In this document: positions 33,790-46,221 of the stretch, one piece after another
Position numbering within the stretch: position 1 is the first letter of the stretch
Layout of the letters: each line of letters begins with the position of its first letter
Origin: Cryptomeria japonica
Taxonomy: Eukaryota > Streptophyta > Pinopsida > Cupressales > Cupressaceae
Reading direction: 5' to 3'
Length of the DNA: 64,000 nucleotides
Assembly (NCBI RefSeq): GCF_030272615.1
Contig: NC_081415.1
Location: 373,339,009 to 373,403,008, forward strand
The notes under the pieces: generated by a model
Told to the model about the DNA's origin: nothing
The model's input: the letters and a program-made list of their open reading frames with translations, nothing else
Database searches by the model: none
Program-made: the position numbers and the translations under genes

Positions 33790-34310
33790 AATTACATATA
33801 GAAAATTTTAATATCCCATAGGTCAATTTTGATTTTTACATATAATTACATATAGAAATGTATAATATCCCATATAATATCCCATACCTTGGCAATGTTT
33901 ACTTACAATTTCATATAAAAATGATTAATATCCCATAGGTCAATTTTAGTTTTTACATATAATTATAATATCCCATATAATATCCCATTTAATTATGTAT
34001 TTCAAATATTCCATTTGCATATAATTATAATATCCCATAGGTAAATTTCAATTTCAAATTACTCTGCAAAGCAAAAGACTTTGAAAAACTTCATTCCCGC
34101 AAGGCAAAGCAAAAGACCATTGGTGCGCCCAGGAGAGCAGATTCGTAGGGTTATAGACGGTGGTGAATGAAGACTTCATTCGTGCATACAAGAGGAGGAA
34201 ATCATTTTACAGGTGAGCAATCACTTAGCTTCATCTTATGTGCATTTTATAATATATATGGTTAAATGGGATATTATAATTATAAATAAATGGGATATTA
34301 TATAATCAAA
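33790..34310. repeat. Scattered AATATCCCAT words
   Basis: The word TAATATCCCATA recurs about eight times between 33810 and 34035, partly in a longer unit (CCCATAGGTCAATTTT, TTTTTACATATAATTA). It appears inverted (ATGGGATATT) at about 34267 and 34291. This looks like local duplication of an AT-rich unit. Confidence 0.7.
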
Positions 34311-34499
34311 TCTAACAGTTTTATTTTATAATTTTTTTTTGTTTGATCCATAAGAGCTTTGGTAGAGCCGATTCATTTAGTCTAGAAAGTAACTAATTGA
34401 GTCTATATTGGCTTTGTTTGTTTCAACACCCGATCCTTTCTTTATAGCAATCTTATAGGCTCGTATATACCTTTCCCTAGCATCATCTATAGCTACTAT

Positions 34500-34790
34500 A
34501 TTGCTAGAGGACTCACACAATGTGTAGAGAAGGGTTTGAAATCTATACTGATAGAAGGTGATGCATAGATACTTATCAACGCTATTAAGCATGGTGCCAC
34601 ACCAAATTGGAAAATATAGAGGATTATGAGGGACATTATGATGCTCTAAATAAAGTTCCCAACTACGAGGTTAGACATGTTTTCAGGGAGGCAAACATGG
34701 CTGGAGATTACATGGCAAACATGGGAATAAATTTAAGGACAAAGGATGACCAGGTTTTCGAGGCAATCCCGAGTGAAGATTTGGAATAGA
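34500..34790 (+). pseudogene. RNase H (RVT_3-type) fragment
   Basis: The plus-strand sequence encodes GLTQCVEKGLKSILIEGDA, then AIKHGATPNWKI, then VRHVFREANMAGDYMANMG. This is the standard order of the plant RNase H domain found at the C-terminus of LINE reverse transcriptases and in stand-alone RVT_3 genes (E-x-D, I-x-x-W, H-V-x-R-E-x-N-x-x-AD-x-LAN). Stops and a shift near 34570-34620 break it, and the first catalytic block (DGS/DGA) is not visible. The alternatives are the end of an old L1-type LINE or a dead host RVT_3 gene. No reverse transcriptase is seen upstream. Confidence 0.6.
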
Positions 34791-35483
34791 TTCTAGTGGA
34801 TGACTATGAAGCCTCATGGAGGAAAAAAAAGAAGGTATCGAATAGGTACGACTAAGGGAGGGTACTGATCTAGATTCCAAACCACAAATTTGGATCCGGA
34901 GTGATAGAGGTGATCATGATAGAAAAAAATAAGGCTCTGATTACCATAAATGAAGGGACATTGGGAGAAGGTGGAAAGAGATTAGGACACTTCAAATCCA
35001 AAGATGGATTTGGTTTTCATGGGATATCAAATTTCTTTCTCTTTTAGACAGAGCCCGATGTTTGATAAGGACAAGAAATCATAAGGCTGGGGTTAAATAG
35101 GAAGGCAAATCGAGCAATGAATGTAGGAGGAGAACTAAGGGAAAATGGTCCATCACTTTGGGTTGAGTTGCCTATGTGCAAAGGAGACATTTCAGTAGCA
35201 ATGCAGCAAACTTTTTGACTATGATGAGCTCACTTGGGATATGTTGTGGCATCTGTTCAGAGCTATTTTGCGCGAGGACAGGCATTGGTGTGATGGTTTT
35301 GTCTATGAGGCAATTATGTGCCAAATGGTTGACATCCTTGATTCCAAGGAAGCATGCATACAAATGATCCCAAAATTCAAAGAACATCCTTCAAAGCCTT
35401 CACAAAGTATACAAACCCTTGCAATACCAAGAAAAAGTCCCTAAAAACCCCTAGAAGATCATTGAAAAGGGAAACACATAATT
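34791..35483. other. Spacer, no gene seen
   Basis: Moderately purine-rich sequence with short frames on both strands (35172-35444) and no recognisable product. Confidence 0.4.
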
Positions 35484-36377
35484 TGTTGGGAAAAATGGTG
35501 TCTCAACCTTGCATTTATGCGAGGTTACTATTTATAGTAAGTTTTCATTTGAGCATGAAATGGTGCAAAACTCTCTCTGAAGCTTCTAGTTGGCTAGATA
35601 AGCATTCCGGTAAAGTTGCGTCGCAAGGTCACAGCTAGTTTTGAAGATATTAAATTTTTCGTCTTGGAGGGGTGCGATAAAATGTTTAAACTTAATTTTG
35701 GGGGCTTTAGAGGCTCCAAAATGCCTTGAAAAGTGCCATAACTAGTGCAGTGGGTTATGAGGTGATAGAGCACTTCGCGAGCTTTCCAACGCTTCAAACG
35801 GTTCGTCAATCGGACACCCGGTTCTCAAGTTATGGCCTCCGGAAGTTTGTACTCCTGAAATAGGAAAAATAATTTGTATTGGATACATAAATGAGCTGTA
35901 AAAGGGAGCGACACATGTTGATGTGTGCTTTAACATGTCATAGGGCATCTAGAAGGGAGATAAGGTCGGCTACACCTTATTGGGTGGTTTTAGCCCATGG
36001 TTTTGTAATACCGTTTGATGGTTTCCTGTATTGTATCTCCTATTTATGAGGTGTGTGAGATAGAGGTTGTGTATAAGAGTCTTATGGCTATTGAGTTGCC
36101 TCTGAATCTTTGATTAGTGGTACTCCTGCAAAGAGCTTGCTCTACAAGTATGTTGTAATCTATTTTTGATTGCTGAATAAAATATTGAGCTGCTTTTGGA
36201 GTGTGGGGTTTTTTCTCCCAAAAGGGTTTTCCCCACGTAAATCACTGTGTTGTGGTATGAATGCTATTATATCTATTTCTATTTTTTGTAATTGTTGTAA
36301 TGATCTGAAAAAGTTTTGCATTACCCTCCTCTCAAGGTTAGTGTAGGAAGTTGTTTCCGCTACTTAACTTCCTTACA
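35484..36377 (+). repeat. Copia-type LTR running into an assembly gap
   Basis: It begins TGTTGGGAAAAATGGTG and ends AACTTCCTTACA. The 3' part has the typical copia U5 text (GTGGGGTTTTTTCTCC, GGGTTTTCCCCACGTAAATC). The next bases are AGTGGT before the N run, consistent with the start of a TGGTATCAGAGC primer site. The internal region and second LTR would lie in or beyond the gap. No copia coding sequence is seen after it, so the gap may hide most of an element or the element may be truncated. Confidence 0.75.
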
Positions 36378-36383
36378 AGTGGT

Positions 36384-36883
36384 NNNNNNNNNNNNNNNNN
36401 NNNNNNNNNNNNNNNNNNNNNNNNNNNNNNNNNNNNNNNNNNNNNNNNNNNNNNNNNNNNNNNNNNNNNNNNNNNNNNNNNNNNNNNNNNNNNNNNNNNN
36501 NNNNNNNNNNNNNNNNNNNNNNNNNNNNNNNNNNNNNNNNNNNNNNNNNNNNNNNNNNNNNNNNNNNNNNNNNNNNNNNNNNNNNNNNNNNNNNNNNNNN
36601 NNNNNNNNNNNNNNNNNNNNNNNNNNNNNNNNNNNNNNNNNNNNNNNNNNNNNNNNNNNNNNNNNNNNNNNNNNNNNNNNNNNNNNNNNNNNNNNNNNNN
36701 NNNNNNNNNNNNNNNNNNNNNNNNNNNNNNNNNNNNNNNNNNNNNNNNNNNNNNNNNNNNNNNNNNNNNNNNNNNNNNNNNNNNNNNNNNNNNNNNNNNN
36801 NNNNNNNNNNNNNNNNNNNNNNNNNNNNNNNNNNNNNNNNNNNNNNNNNNNNNNNNNNNNNNNNNNNNNNNNNNNNNNNNNNN
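36384..36883. other. Assembly gap of exactly 500 N
   Basis: A run of exactly 500 unknown bases, the customary placeholder for a gap of unknown size. Reading frames crossing it are meaningless. Confidence 0.98.
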
Positions 36884-38595
36884 GAGGCTTTAATGGATCT
36901 CTTCATTCAATAAATATGCCACCTACTTGTCAATACAAGGGATTAGCTGGAGCGACTGATCTGGATGCTAATGTCACTTCTTTGCCAACTCACAACTTCT
37001 TTGATTGATAGTCCTTGATAATTTTGATGAGACATCCGCTAAATTCTTTGGAGGAATTTTAACCAAAATGATGGTTATTTTAAAATGGGCGGTTATTATT
37101 GTCAGATATCATTAAATGGACTGGAAGTGGCACGATTCAAGGAGGTTTGATGAGGTCATTGCAATCTAACAAATATTCTTGAAATCTGGAAAGGACACTA
37201 TTTTAATAGTTTGGAGAGCTTGGGCTAGCTTCGTGGCACGATACTAAGGATTTTTCTATTTACCATTTTTTTGGAAAATGAATGAGTGCCACCCTTTCTC
37301 CCGTGCTTAGCTATGCAAGGCAATTCTCATAAAAGATGGCAAGTTGGAGAGAGATTATTGGGTGCAGTTATTTATGAGAGGTGTCCGTGTAATGGCTTTA
37401 TTCTTGAGCTCGAGTTTCATTATGCTATTTACTCCATCTTAACCTGTGTTTTCTCAATCTTGGCCACTATTAGTTTGTGAGAGCGCGAATTTTCTCTTTT
37501 TTCACTATAATAATGGTTGACCTATTTGGCTTTATGGTAAGGGCTTTTTCAGACCCTGTATCTTGCTTTGGAGCAGATACTCCTGTCTCTCTTGCTTGCT
37601 CGAGCTGCCAAGTTTCCTTCAAAGAAATTTCTGATCAAAGGCTTAAAAGACATCCACAATACTGAATTGATAATTACCTTGGCGGTCAAATTAATTTTGG
37701 GCTAGGATTTTGTGGACAGGAATGAATACCCTAGGGATAACTCTCACATCTCTTCAAGATTCATGGCATCGTTGCTTGACAATCATGTTCCCAAGGCAGA
37801 GGTGAAGGCATTGGCCTCTCATTTGTTCGATGAAGAAGTGTTGGTTGGTTTGGATTTAGTCCTTAAATATGCTCTTCACGGAATTGGGCTACCATGGCCT
37901 GGGGATATAGCCATTCTTTCAGTATCGGGAGAAACTATATATTTATATCCTTTCCTACTTGATCATAAAGGCCCTGCTCTCATGTGGCATAGGGCGTATG
38001 TAGCAATGGCATTCAGGTACCTTAAAGGGAAGTTTTTCTCAGATGACCTTGAAAACCAAGACAAAGAGGACAAATTTAGAGATTTTGCCAGATTAAATGG
38101 CTTCCTCATTCAAAATTAGAGCACGATGATCTACCTGCTAGTGGAGATGAACGAGACGCACCACAAGGGAGTCATGGTCGTGGTCGGATTGGTGTTCTAG
38201 GAAAAGGAAGAGGTCGGTTGTGAGGGAGTGGACATGGTCTGAGTAGAGGTTAGCTCTGCTCCAATCTGGGCTCTCTTGCCTTGGGTTGGACTTGGAGATA
38301 TGAAATTTTAATATCTCAAGCTTTCTAGGCTATTTTGATAAACTTGTTTTAGTCCTTAAGTTGTATGTATATGTTAATGTGCAGTTGTCGGGACAAGAGA
38401 TCTATTAGTTTATTGGTTTATCGTTTCTAAGGACTGCTTCGAGTTTGAATTTTTGCTGAATTTTCTAATTTTCAGTAAGAGTGTTAAAGACTGTTAATGA
38501 CAGATTGGAATTTTGCTATTGTTTTTATGTAATCTTGTTTATTATCTGCATAATATGAAATCTCTGGCTATGCCGTTTACTGACCAAAAAAAATA
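36884..38595 (+). pseudogene. Unidentified coding remnant with poly(A)-like end
   Basis: The best open part is 37712-38119 (136 codons; its first codon is not ATG). It includes HLFDEEVLVGLDLVLKYAL and MWHRAYVAMAFRYLKGKFF, an alpha-helical pattern not matched to a known family. Directly after its stop the sequence encodes a glycine/arginine-rich stretch (HGRGRIGVLGKGRGRL), as in many RNA-binding or LINE ORF1 proteins. At 38570-38592 the sequence ends GCTATGCCGTTTACTGACC followed by eight A, similar to the 3' ends of plant LINE copies. A LINE ORF1 fragment or a retrocopy is therefore possible, but neither is shown. Upstream frames from 36884 are broken. Confidence 0.35.
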
Positions 38596-39405
38596 TATAT
38601 TGAGTAACTTGTACATGTTACATTGAATAAATACACCTTAGGAAATCTAGGGACAAAAAAATATTCATAGTTTGATAAGAAAACATTTTTGTTTAGTTCA
38701 TATAACTTGTTCTTCACGGTTAATATTGATTGCTTTGCATAAGAACAACACAACAATTAGAAATCTGATAACAAATTATAACACATAATTAATCTAAGGA
38801 ATGCATGTGTATGAGGAATAAATTGAATGTTGTAAATGCTTATGTTGGTTTCTTGGCATGAAAGAATGGACTCCAAAAAGATCTCTTACACAACTTGTAT
38901 GTTATCATATTTTCCACTTTATAGTCCTTAGGTTTTTAGCAACTTAATTTATAATTTTCTTTTCTACCTATAATAAACTTGAATAAACTTATTATTCTTC
39001 AATTTATTTTTGGGCACTTAATTTTTCACACTATTTTTTCTATGTTCTAGGATATTAACATTAGTGATTGTAAAGGTGTTTTTGAAGATGTTGACTTTGT
39101 TAGATACTTTATTTACCATGTAACATCATTATGTTGACTAAGTTTTATATGAAAAGGAAATTTTTTTATTTAATTTTACAAATTGAAGGGTAAGTGCATC
39201 AAGATGGGAAACTAGCCCAAATGAAGCTATTTAGTGTGTGCCAAATAGGGCGCTCACTATATTTCGTGTGCCAAACCTATTTGGCAAGTGCCTTATTTGA
39301 CGTGCGCCAATAGGTTTGGTGTGCCAAGCCTAACGTTTGATCACACCAAAACTATTTGGCGAGTGCCATATTTGGTGCTAGCCAAATGTTTAGCATTGGA
39401 AAATT

Positions 39406-39411
<6 letters not shown>
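38596..39411. other. AT-rich spacer with TTTGGC words
   Basis: No gene seen. Between 39225 and 39395 words such as GTGCCAAA, TTTGGCAAGTGCC and CAATAGGTTTGG recur in both orientations, forming short imperfect inverted repeats. Confidence 0.4.

Positions 39412-39438
<27 letters not shown>
39412..39438. repeat. (CT)n microsatellite
   Basis: Uninterrupted CT dinucleotides lie immediately outside the left arm of the foldback. Confidence 0.95.
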
Positions 39439-39439
<1 letters not shown>

Positions 39440-39446
39440 AAATGTG

Positions 39447-40572
39447 TACATGAAATATCATTTAAGTATAAGTCACATTTCAAAATGTCTTTTTCCAATC
39501 TTATATTTTAAGTTATATTTCACATATATATTAGTAGGATGTTTGAGATTGTTTTCATTTCTCTATGAGTTGTTACGTAGATTTCAGATTGAAGATCATT
39601 TAAATTTTCAGACAGTCAAATTTCAATAACCAACATGCTCCTATCAATGTTCTTTCACTCTCTCTATGTCACTATATTTATATCCCTCAAACTCTTCAGT
39701 AATTAGCATGCTCTTATCAACATTCTTTCACTCTCTCTATGTAACTATCTTTATCTCCCTCAAACTCTAAACCTATAGATCTTTGTCTATCACTCTTCCT
39801 TTGTCTCATTTCTACCTCTCTCTATCTCACTCTCTCCTCTCTTCCCCAAGATCTAACACTATCTATTTAACTCTCTTTTGTACCCTTCACTCTCTACTAT
39901 ATGTTTCCTTTCTCTCTTTACACACCTCCTCACTCCCTCACTTCCTCTATCTCTAGGTCACTCTTACTTTCTCTCCCTTTGTACCTCACCTTCCTTCAAC
40001 ACCCCCCTCTCTCTCTCTCTCTCCATTCTCTCAATTAATACCTCCCCATCCCTAGGTCTCTCTTTCTCTCTATCTTTACCTCTCTTCTTCTCTCAACCTG
40101 TCTCACTACCCACCTCTCTATTTCCCTCTATCTCTCTCACCCCTATCTTTCCTCCTACGTGTCTCACCCCTCTCTCCCCAGGCTCTAGGTCTCTCATCTA
40201 AATATATCTCCACTCTCTATTTCTTTACCTCCCTCTCCATCTCTCTCCTTATCTCATTACCCCTCTTTCTCTCTGTGTGAACGTCTTTCTCTCCTTCACC
40301 TCTCTACATCTCCCTTCTCTAGGTCTCTCCTCTATCCCTACCTCTCTCCCTCTCTCTTCCCTCTCCCTCCCTCTCTTTCTCCCCATCATTATGTCGCTCC
40401 CTTCTTTCATCTATATATCTCCCTTCCTCCATCCATACCTCTCTTTATCCATCCCTCCTCATCTCATTACCCACCTCTCTCCCCCTCCATTTCTCTCCCT
40501 TTTATCTCTCTCCCCAAGTCTCTCACCCATCTCTCCCTAAGCTCTAAGTCTCTCACCTCTAGACAGAGAGAG

Positions 40573-40614
<42 letters not shown>

Positions 40615-40891
40615 AGACACGTCAGAGAGAGGAGAGGGAGACACCTGGAGAGAGGAAGGTAGGGGTTGAGAGAGAGAGAGGTTGATGGAAAGAGAGGGAG
40701 AGACTAGAGAGAGACCAAGTCAGAGGGAGGAAGGTAGGAATTAAGGGAGAGAGAGAGAGAGAGGGTTGATGGAAAGACAAGGAGAGACTAGAGAGAGATG
40801 AAGGGATGGAAAGAGAGGGAGAGACTATAGAAAGAGGAAGAGATGGAAAGAGAGAGAGAGGGGAGAAGTTGATGGAAAGAGAGGGATAGAC

Positions 40892-40937
<46 letters not shown>

Positions 40938-42329
40938 TGAGGGAAAGAGAGGGAGAGACCAGAGAGAGATGGAGATACTAGAGAAAAAGAGAGGAAGGGA
41001 GGGGTTGAGAGAGAGAGAGACTTAGAAATGGGGAGAGAGGTGAGAGAGAATAAAGGGAGAGAGAGGTGAGAGAGATTGAAGAGAAGGAGAGAGAATAAGA
41101 GAAAGGGAGGGAGATAGATATGGGGTTAAGGAGGGAGGTGGAGATAGAGAGGGAGAGAGGAAGAAAGGGAGTGAGATACCTAGAGATGGGAGAGAGAAGT
41201 GAAAAAATATAATAAAGAGAGGGGAGAGAGAAGTGAAAAATATAATAAAGAGAGAGGGAGAGAGAGAGATAAAGAGAAGTATAAATATAGGCAATACCTT
41301 TATCCCTATACCCTATACTAGCAACCTCGTACCCTAAACCCTATATCATACACCCTATTCACTAAACTCTATACAAGGGAGGGAGAGACAATATCGAGCA
41401 AGGAGAGGGAGAGAGAAAATGAGAGAAAGAAGATAAAGAGAGAGTGGGATAAGGAGGTAGGGAGGGAGGGTGAGGTAAACAAGGAGTGATTGAGAGGCCT
41501 AGAGAGGAGAGAGGAAGTGAGGTGAGGGAGAGTTCATAGAGAGAAAAAGATGGGTGAGGAGGAAAGGAGAGAGGTGGAGAGGGAGAGAAAGAACTAGAGA
41601 GGGGATAGATATAGAATTCAAAGACCTAGAGTCTGAGGAGAGGGGGGTGAGAGACATAGGGAAGATATAGAGGTGAGAGAGATAGAGGGGGAGACAAAGG
41701 TGGTTAATAAGATAAGTATGGAGAGGTGACAAGGTAAAGAGAGAGGGAGGGAGCAAATTAAAGACAGGGAGAGAAAGGGTGGGAGAGTGAGGTATTGATT
41801 AAGAGAATGGAGAGAGAGGGAGAGAGAGAAGAGAGGGAGGTAGGGGTAGAGATGGGGGTAAGGAAGGAAGGTAGGGTAAAGAGAGAGAGAGAAGGTGGGA
41901 GAGGCCTAGAAAGGGGAGAGAGAGGTGGGAGAGATGCGAGGGGGAGAGAGGTGAGAGGTAAGAGATAAAATAGAGGGAGATAGATAGGTCTAGAGTTCAA
42001 GGGAAATGAAGAGAGTCAGATAGAAAGAGTGAAAGAATCCTGATAGGAGCATGTTGATTACTAAAATTTGACTATGTCTAAAAATTTATATGATCTTCTA
42101 AAACCTAGAATATTTATTATAACTCCTTGAGATCTAAAACAACTCTCAAACATTAGGCCAATATATACATGAAATATAACATAAATTATAAGAAAGGAAA
42201 ATGGCATATTGAAATATAACTCCTTTATTATAACTTATAGAGATTTGAAACCACCCTCAAACATCTTGCAAATATATACATGAATATAACTTGAAGTATT
42301 CCTTATACTTAAATGTTATATTTCATGTA
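39447..42329. mobile_element. 2.9-kb foldback element with pyrimidine-rich and purine-rich arms
   Basis: The outermost left sequence (TACATGAAATATCATTTAAG) is the near reverse complement of the right end (42302-42329). Further in, left GAAGATCATTTAAATTTTCAG...CAACATGCTCCTATCA matches the complement of right TGATAGGAGCATGTTG...TTATATGATCTTC. The ~110-bp segment at the right end is present twice (about 42060-42180 and 42190-42300). Between the unique arm ends the left half (39640-40560) is almost pure C/T and the right half (40561-42020) almost pure A/G, so the plus strand switches from pyrimidine to purine near 40561. Open frames here are low-complexity artefacts. No transposase is present. 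Confidence 0.8.
40561..40611. repeat. (GA)n microsatellite at the foldback centre
   Basis: Nearly uninterrupted GA repeats lie at the pyrimidine-to-purine switch. Confidence 0.9.
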
Positions 42330-43866
42330 TATATATTCTTCTACAGGGATTGGGTCTAACTTGTGATTAAACTAGAATTTTTTTTAGTTTGTTGCTTTAG
42401 GAAACACCAAGACTTTATCTTGGATTTTCCTTGGACATCTAATCCAAAGGCTTGTACAACCATTTTAGGCTTGAGACATGTTTTTGAAAACATTTAAAAT
42501 TTCTCACATTTTTGTTCGTGCTTTCCATCAAGTTTGCAAGTGTTTCAATGCAAACAAAAAATATTGCAATCATCTTAGATTTCTCTTAGCTATCTAACCA
42601 TATAATTCTTTTCAAATTTTGATTATGTTAAGGTTTTCATCTCTATTTTCTTTTATTAGTGTCTGTTTTTTGTCAATTTAAAACATGTGCTATTTTGGGC
42701 ATATTTTTTTACTTGTTCATTGGATTTTAAAACAAATTACATTTTTAGAAACTAGACTCCATTCTACACGGATTGAAAACAATAAATTGAGTTCCGACTA
42801 GTTTTCAAATTTTTTTAGGGAGAGCACACTTATATTCTATTTTTCAAGATGTGTCCATTTTGAAAATTTGTAAAAAATATATATTCATCAAAAAATTAGC
42901 CAAAATTTTTTTGGCATAAACTACATGGTGTTATCTAGTTTCTCATCGGAATGATTTTTAAAATTCTCAAAAAAATTAAGATTTTAGGAGCACCACATTT
43001 GGTGCTATGTTATGTTTTTGTGATTAAAATAGGACCAATAAATGTGGTGCCCCTTTTTGAAACCCTTAATCGCCACCATTTTCGAAACAAATTAGTAGTT
43101 TATAAAGTAGATTCAAAGTATTTCAACTTTTGTCCTCATTGCATCTTTAAATTTTGAGTCTACTTATCTTCAATTTTCCATCAAAGTTTAGACTTTGTTG
43201 ATTTCATAAAAAAAGTGGCAACCTAAGAGCCCCTTTTGGTCCATCTTGGTGCTCTTATCTTGAATGTGATAAATAAATTTTTGTATGAATTGTGATATGT
43301 CCCATTATGATAAGTATTGCTATAGTGAATTATTCATAGATACATAATTATAAAAGCAAATAAATATCATGTAATAATATAGTTGAAAGTATTTTATAAG
43401 GTAGGAATTCAGATAGTTTATGTCTATCTCATTCACAATTAACTACTTGTTTCCCTTGCATACCAATCAATTTGAATCAAAATAGTTTGTTATTAATATT
43501 TAGAACAATGTTAATACATAATTAAACATTATATTTCTTGACCCACAAAAATATTCAAAGTTCACGAGTTGTTAGTTGTTTGATCTATTTAAATTGTAGA
43601 CAACATGCATCTCTTCAAAAAAAATTTCCTACCTAAATAGTGTATGTCAAGGTTTGTTTTCCAAAATATTATATGGAAGATAGGTGGTGGCACAAATGTG
43701 ACACTAATGATATGCAATGGAAGTAGTCATCAAAACTACCATAAACAATGTGTTGGGTGAATATTTTGTCACCAGCATATTAATGACAAAACATAGAATT
43801 CACACAACGCTATGCTAAGAAATTAATCTCTCCTCTAATTAACAAGAAATTAAATTTGTGGGTTGG
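42330..43866. other. AT-rich spacer, no gene seen
   Basis: Long A and T runs and no sustained frame; the frame at 42951-43157 has no recognisable content. Confidence 0.6.
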
Positions 43867-44620
43867 TGTTGGGCATATAACTCTTTTTTTCCAGAGTTTA
43901 TGTATTCTCCCTTCACCTAGTTACAATTTCTCTACCTCTTTAGATACTTAAAGAAAAGAACTATTAATCTAACAAACTACACAAAGAGTTACTTTTAAGA
44001 AGCACAAAGTCTCCTTTACGGTAACACTAATTCACATTGATCGTTACAAATCAAACAACTAGAAACTTAGCTCAAAGAACAAAGTCTTCAAGTATAGATT
44101 TCTAATCCATTAAACTACTAATAATCACAACAATACAAAGCTTACTACAAGTTACTTCCTTTATCAGCAGATTTCTCAAGTATGCTAAGAGCACAAAGTC
44201 TATTGGAAAGATTTGAGAGCTCTTTAACCATGTAGCAATATCTTAAAGATCAGATAAGTAAAGATAATATGTATTCAATGGACATAGGAACATTAAATAA
44301 TATAAACAAATTTATTGATACAACACAAAGTTTGCAATCAACAAAACTGTTTTCTTTATTTGTTTGATTGAATTCTCACCACAAAAGCCCAAATTCTTAA
44401 TTGGGACAAAAATCTAGCAGAGTTTCGCTAAGCATGAAAAAGATAAAAATATTTACAAAAAGGTCTTCCTTATATAGGAAAAGAAGTTGAGAAAAAGGTG
44501 GGCACAGTTGACTTATTCAACTACACAGTCACATTTTACTATAACTACTACATAAAGAAAATGTGTAGCTGCACAAAAATTTACAACATCTATTGTTGTA
44601 GCTGCATGAAGGAGTGCCAA
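43867..44620 (-). repeat. Possible 3' LTR of the large-ORF element (tentative)
   Basis: The plus strand starts TGTTGGGCATATAACTC, which would be a CA-ended LTR terminus on the minus strand. On the minus strand a TATA word (CCTATATAAGGAAG, about 44480-44467) and a downstream AATAAA (about 44314) are placed as in an LTR following the ORF that ends at 44632. No matching copy was found right of 49483, and the inner boundary and polypurine tract are not clear, so this is a suggestion only. Confidence 0.3.
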
Positions 44621-44631
44621 AAGGGGGAACT

Positions 44632-46221
44632 TCATTCTTGATTCTCTTCTTCGTTGGATTTTTGAAAACCTTCAAACTTAGAGAGGATGGCTTTGACCTC
44701 TGAATCGTTCGACATCAAGGTAGAACTTGTGATGATTTGAACGCGAGACATTACATCTTGAATCTTCACGTGCTTCTTCTTAACATCCTTTAGCATGGAT
44801 GTGAGTACTTCAAAGCTGACCTAAATTTCTAACAATTTATCAAATGTATCAAGCGAGAAGTCTTGTCCCGTGCATTGGTCCATCAAGGAAAGAAATTCTT
44901 GGGTGACGACTTCAGCAGTGACGAGATTTTGATCACCATCATACAAATATAAAGGGAGATCACCTACTTTAGCAAAAATAAGGTCAACCTCGTCATCACC
45001 TTCTTTGTTTTCACAATCCAGCTCTGCAATCATTAATTTCATTGTCTCTTGTTTATGAGACAATAATGACAAGATCTGAATATACTTCTCCCTTGTGGGA
45101 ATTACCTTGTTCTCAACCAGGACATCTATCCTGAAATCCTCCATTTTGCTCCAAAGGGTAGTGCTTTTCACAACTTCCTCAATTTCCTGGGATATAGAGG
45201 TTTTGAGTCTTTGCATCCGACTCTGGATCACTTCATAATTAGACAATAGTTCCACCGTTGAACTCTGAAGATGAGAGCCTTCTGACCTTAGCCGCGAGAT
45301 CCATTCGTCCATTACTCGGCCTTTAGCTCCTACCTGTTCAATCTTTTTGAGAGCTTCGGTGTCTATTGTTGACCCTATAGGTTCAACCTCTTGAGAAGAT
45401 TGTGTTACCTTTAAGAGGACATTGGTCAGCTGCTCACACTTCTGCTTCAGGTTATTTTTCCCATCCCTCTCCTGATCCAGTCTTCTTAACAAAGAATCAA
45501 GGGCTGTCTGAGAATCTAATTTCACACTTTCATGTGTCTCCACTCTGAGCTCCACAACCTGCATGGTATAATCTTTTGATTGTATGTTGCCTTTGTCCTT
45601 GTCTGACGATGGCACCATAACTTCAGCGTATTTTCTTTTGGAAGCTGGGTCTACTACCACCCGAGATACTGTCTTTGGCTTCTTCGTTCCCTTAGGCTTT
45701 GGAGGAACCAAAAGTTCAAAGTCAAATTCATCAGGAGATATTACCTGTTTTTTCCTCTTAGGGGCCACTACTTCCATCCAAGGGGGTAGTTCTAGATTGG
45801 ACGATGGAGTAGTAGCTCCTTGTTGACTTGGGGTCGATGATTCTGGAGTAGGTTGACTGGAACTTGGAGCAGTTGTGAGTGTAATTGATGGTGCTGATAT
45901 TGAAGCATCTAGTGGAACATTTGTTGCTGCTACCTCTTCAGTTACAGGTGGGAGAGTTGAGGGTGCCGTGAGTGTAACTTCAACACTTACCAATGAAGGG
46001 ATTGTTGTGACGGTGGTAGTAATGGTGGGTAAATCTACTGAAACCTGTTCTGCAAGTGCATCTTGCAAGGTTTCATTAAAATCCATCATGGTAGACTCAA
46101 AAGTAGATGAAGAGATATCATCTAAAGTAGAGAAGTTGGTTATTGTAAAAAATTGACCAGCGGTCTCTGATTGCGGCATGCCCATACTTAGATCTCCATC
46201 TTCATGAACATCTTCATCCTC
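44632..46221 (-). pseudogene. Large ORF B, linker and coiled-coil C-terminal half (family unknown)
   Basis: This is in phase with 47598-46222 and forms the second half of ORF B. After an acidic stretch (EDEDVHEDGD), a threonine/serine/proline-rich linker (LTTAPSSSQPTPESSTPSQQ), the motif ELPPWMEVVAPKRKKQ and a basic region (KPKGTKKPKTVSR) come about 300 residues of helical heptad sequence (SLLRRLDQERDGKNNLKQKC, RLKTSISQEIEEVVKS). An in-frame TAG at 44821-44823 is followed by 62 more codons of similar helix before TGA at 44634-44632. Basic segments could act as nuclear localisation signals. The architecture mirrors the Copia-2 large ORF. Function unknown. Confidence 0.6.

Noticed and set aside
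36316-37008. Open frames crossing the first N run
   Set aside because: The 500 N are a placeholder, so continuity is meaningless.
41290-41375. Interstitial telomere (CCCTAAACCCTATA)
   Set aside because: Only degenerate partial repeats; no true TTTAGGG array.
39878-42000. Serine/leucine/proline-rich proteins in the foldback
   Set aside because: Pure C/T or A/G tracts give such frames automatically.
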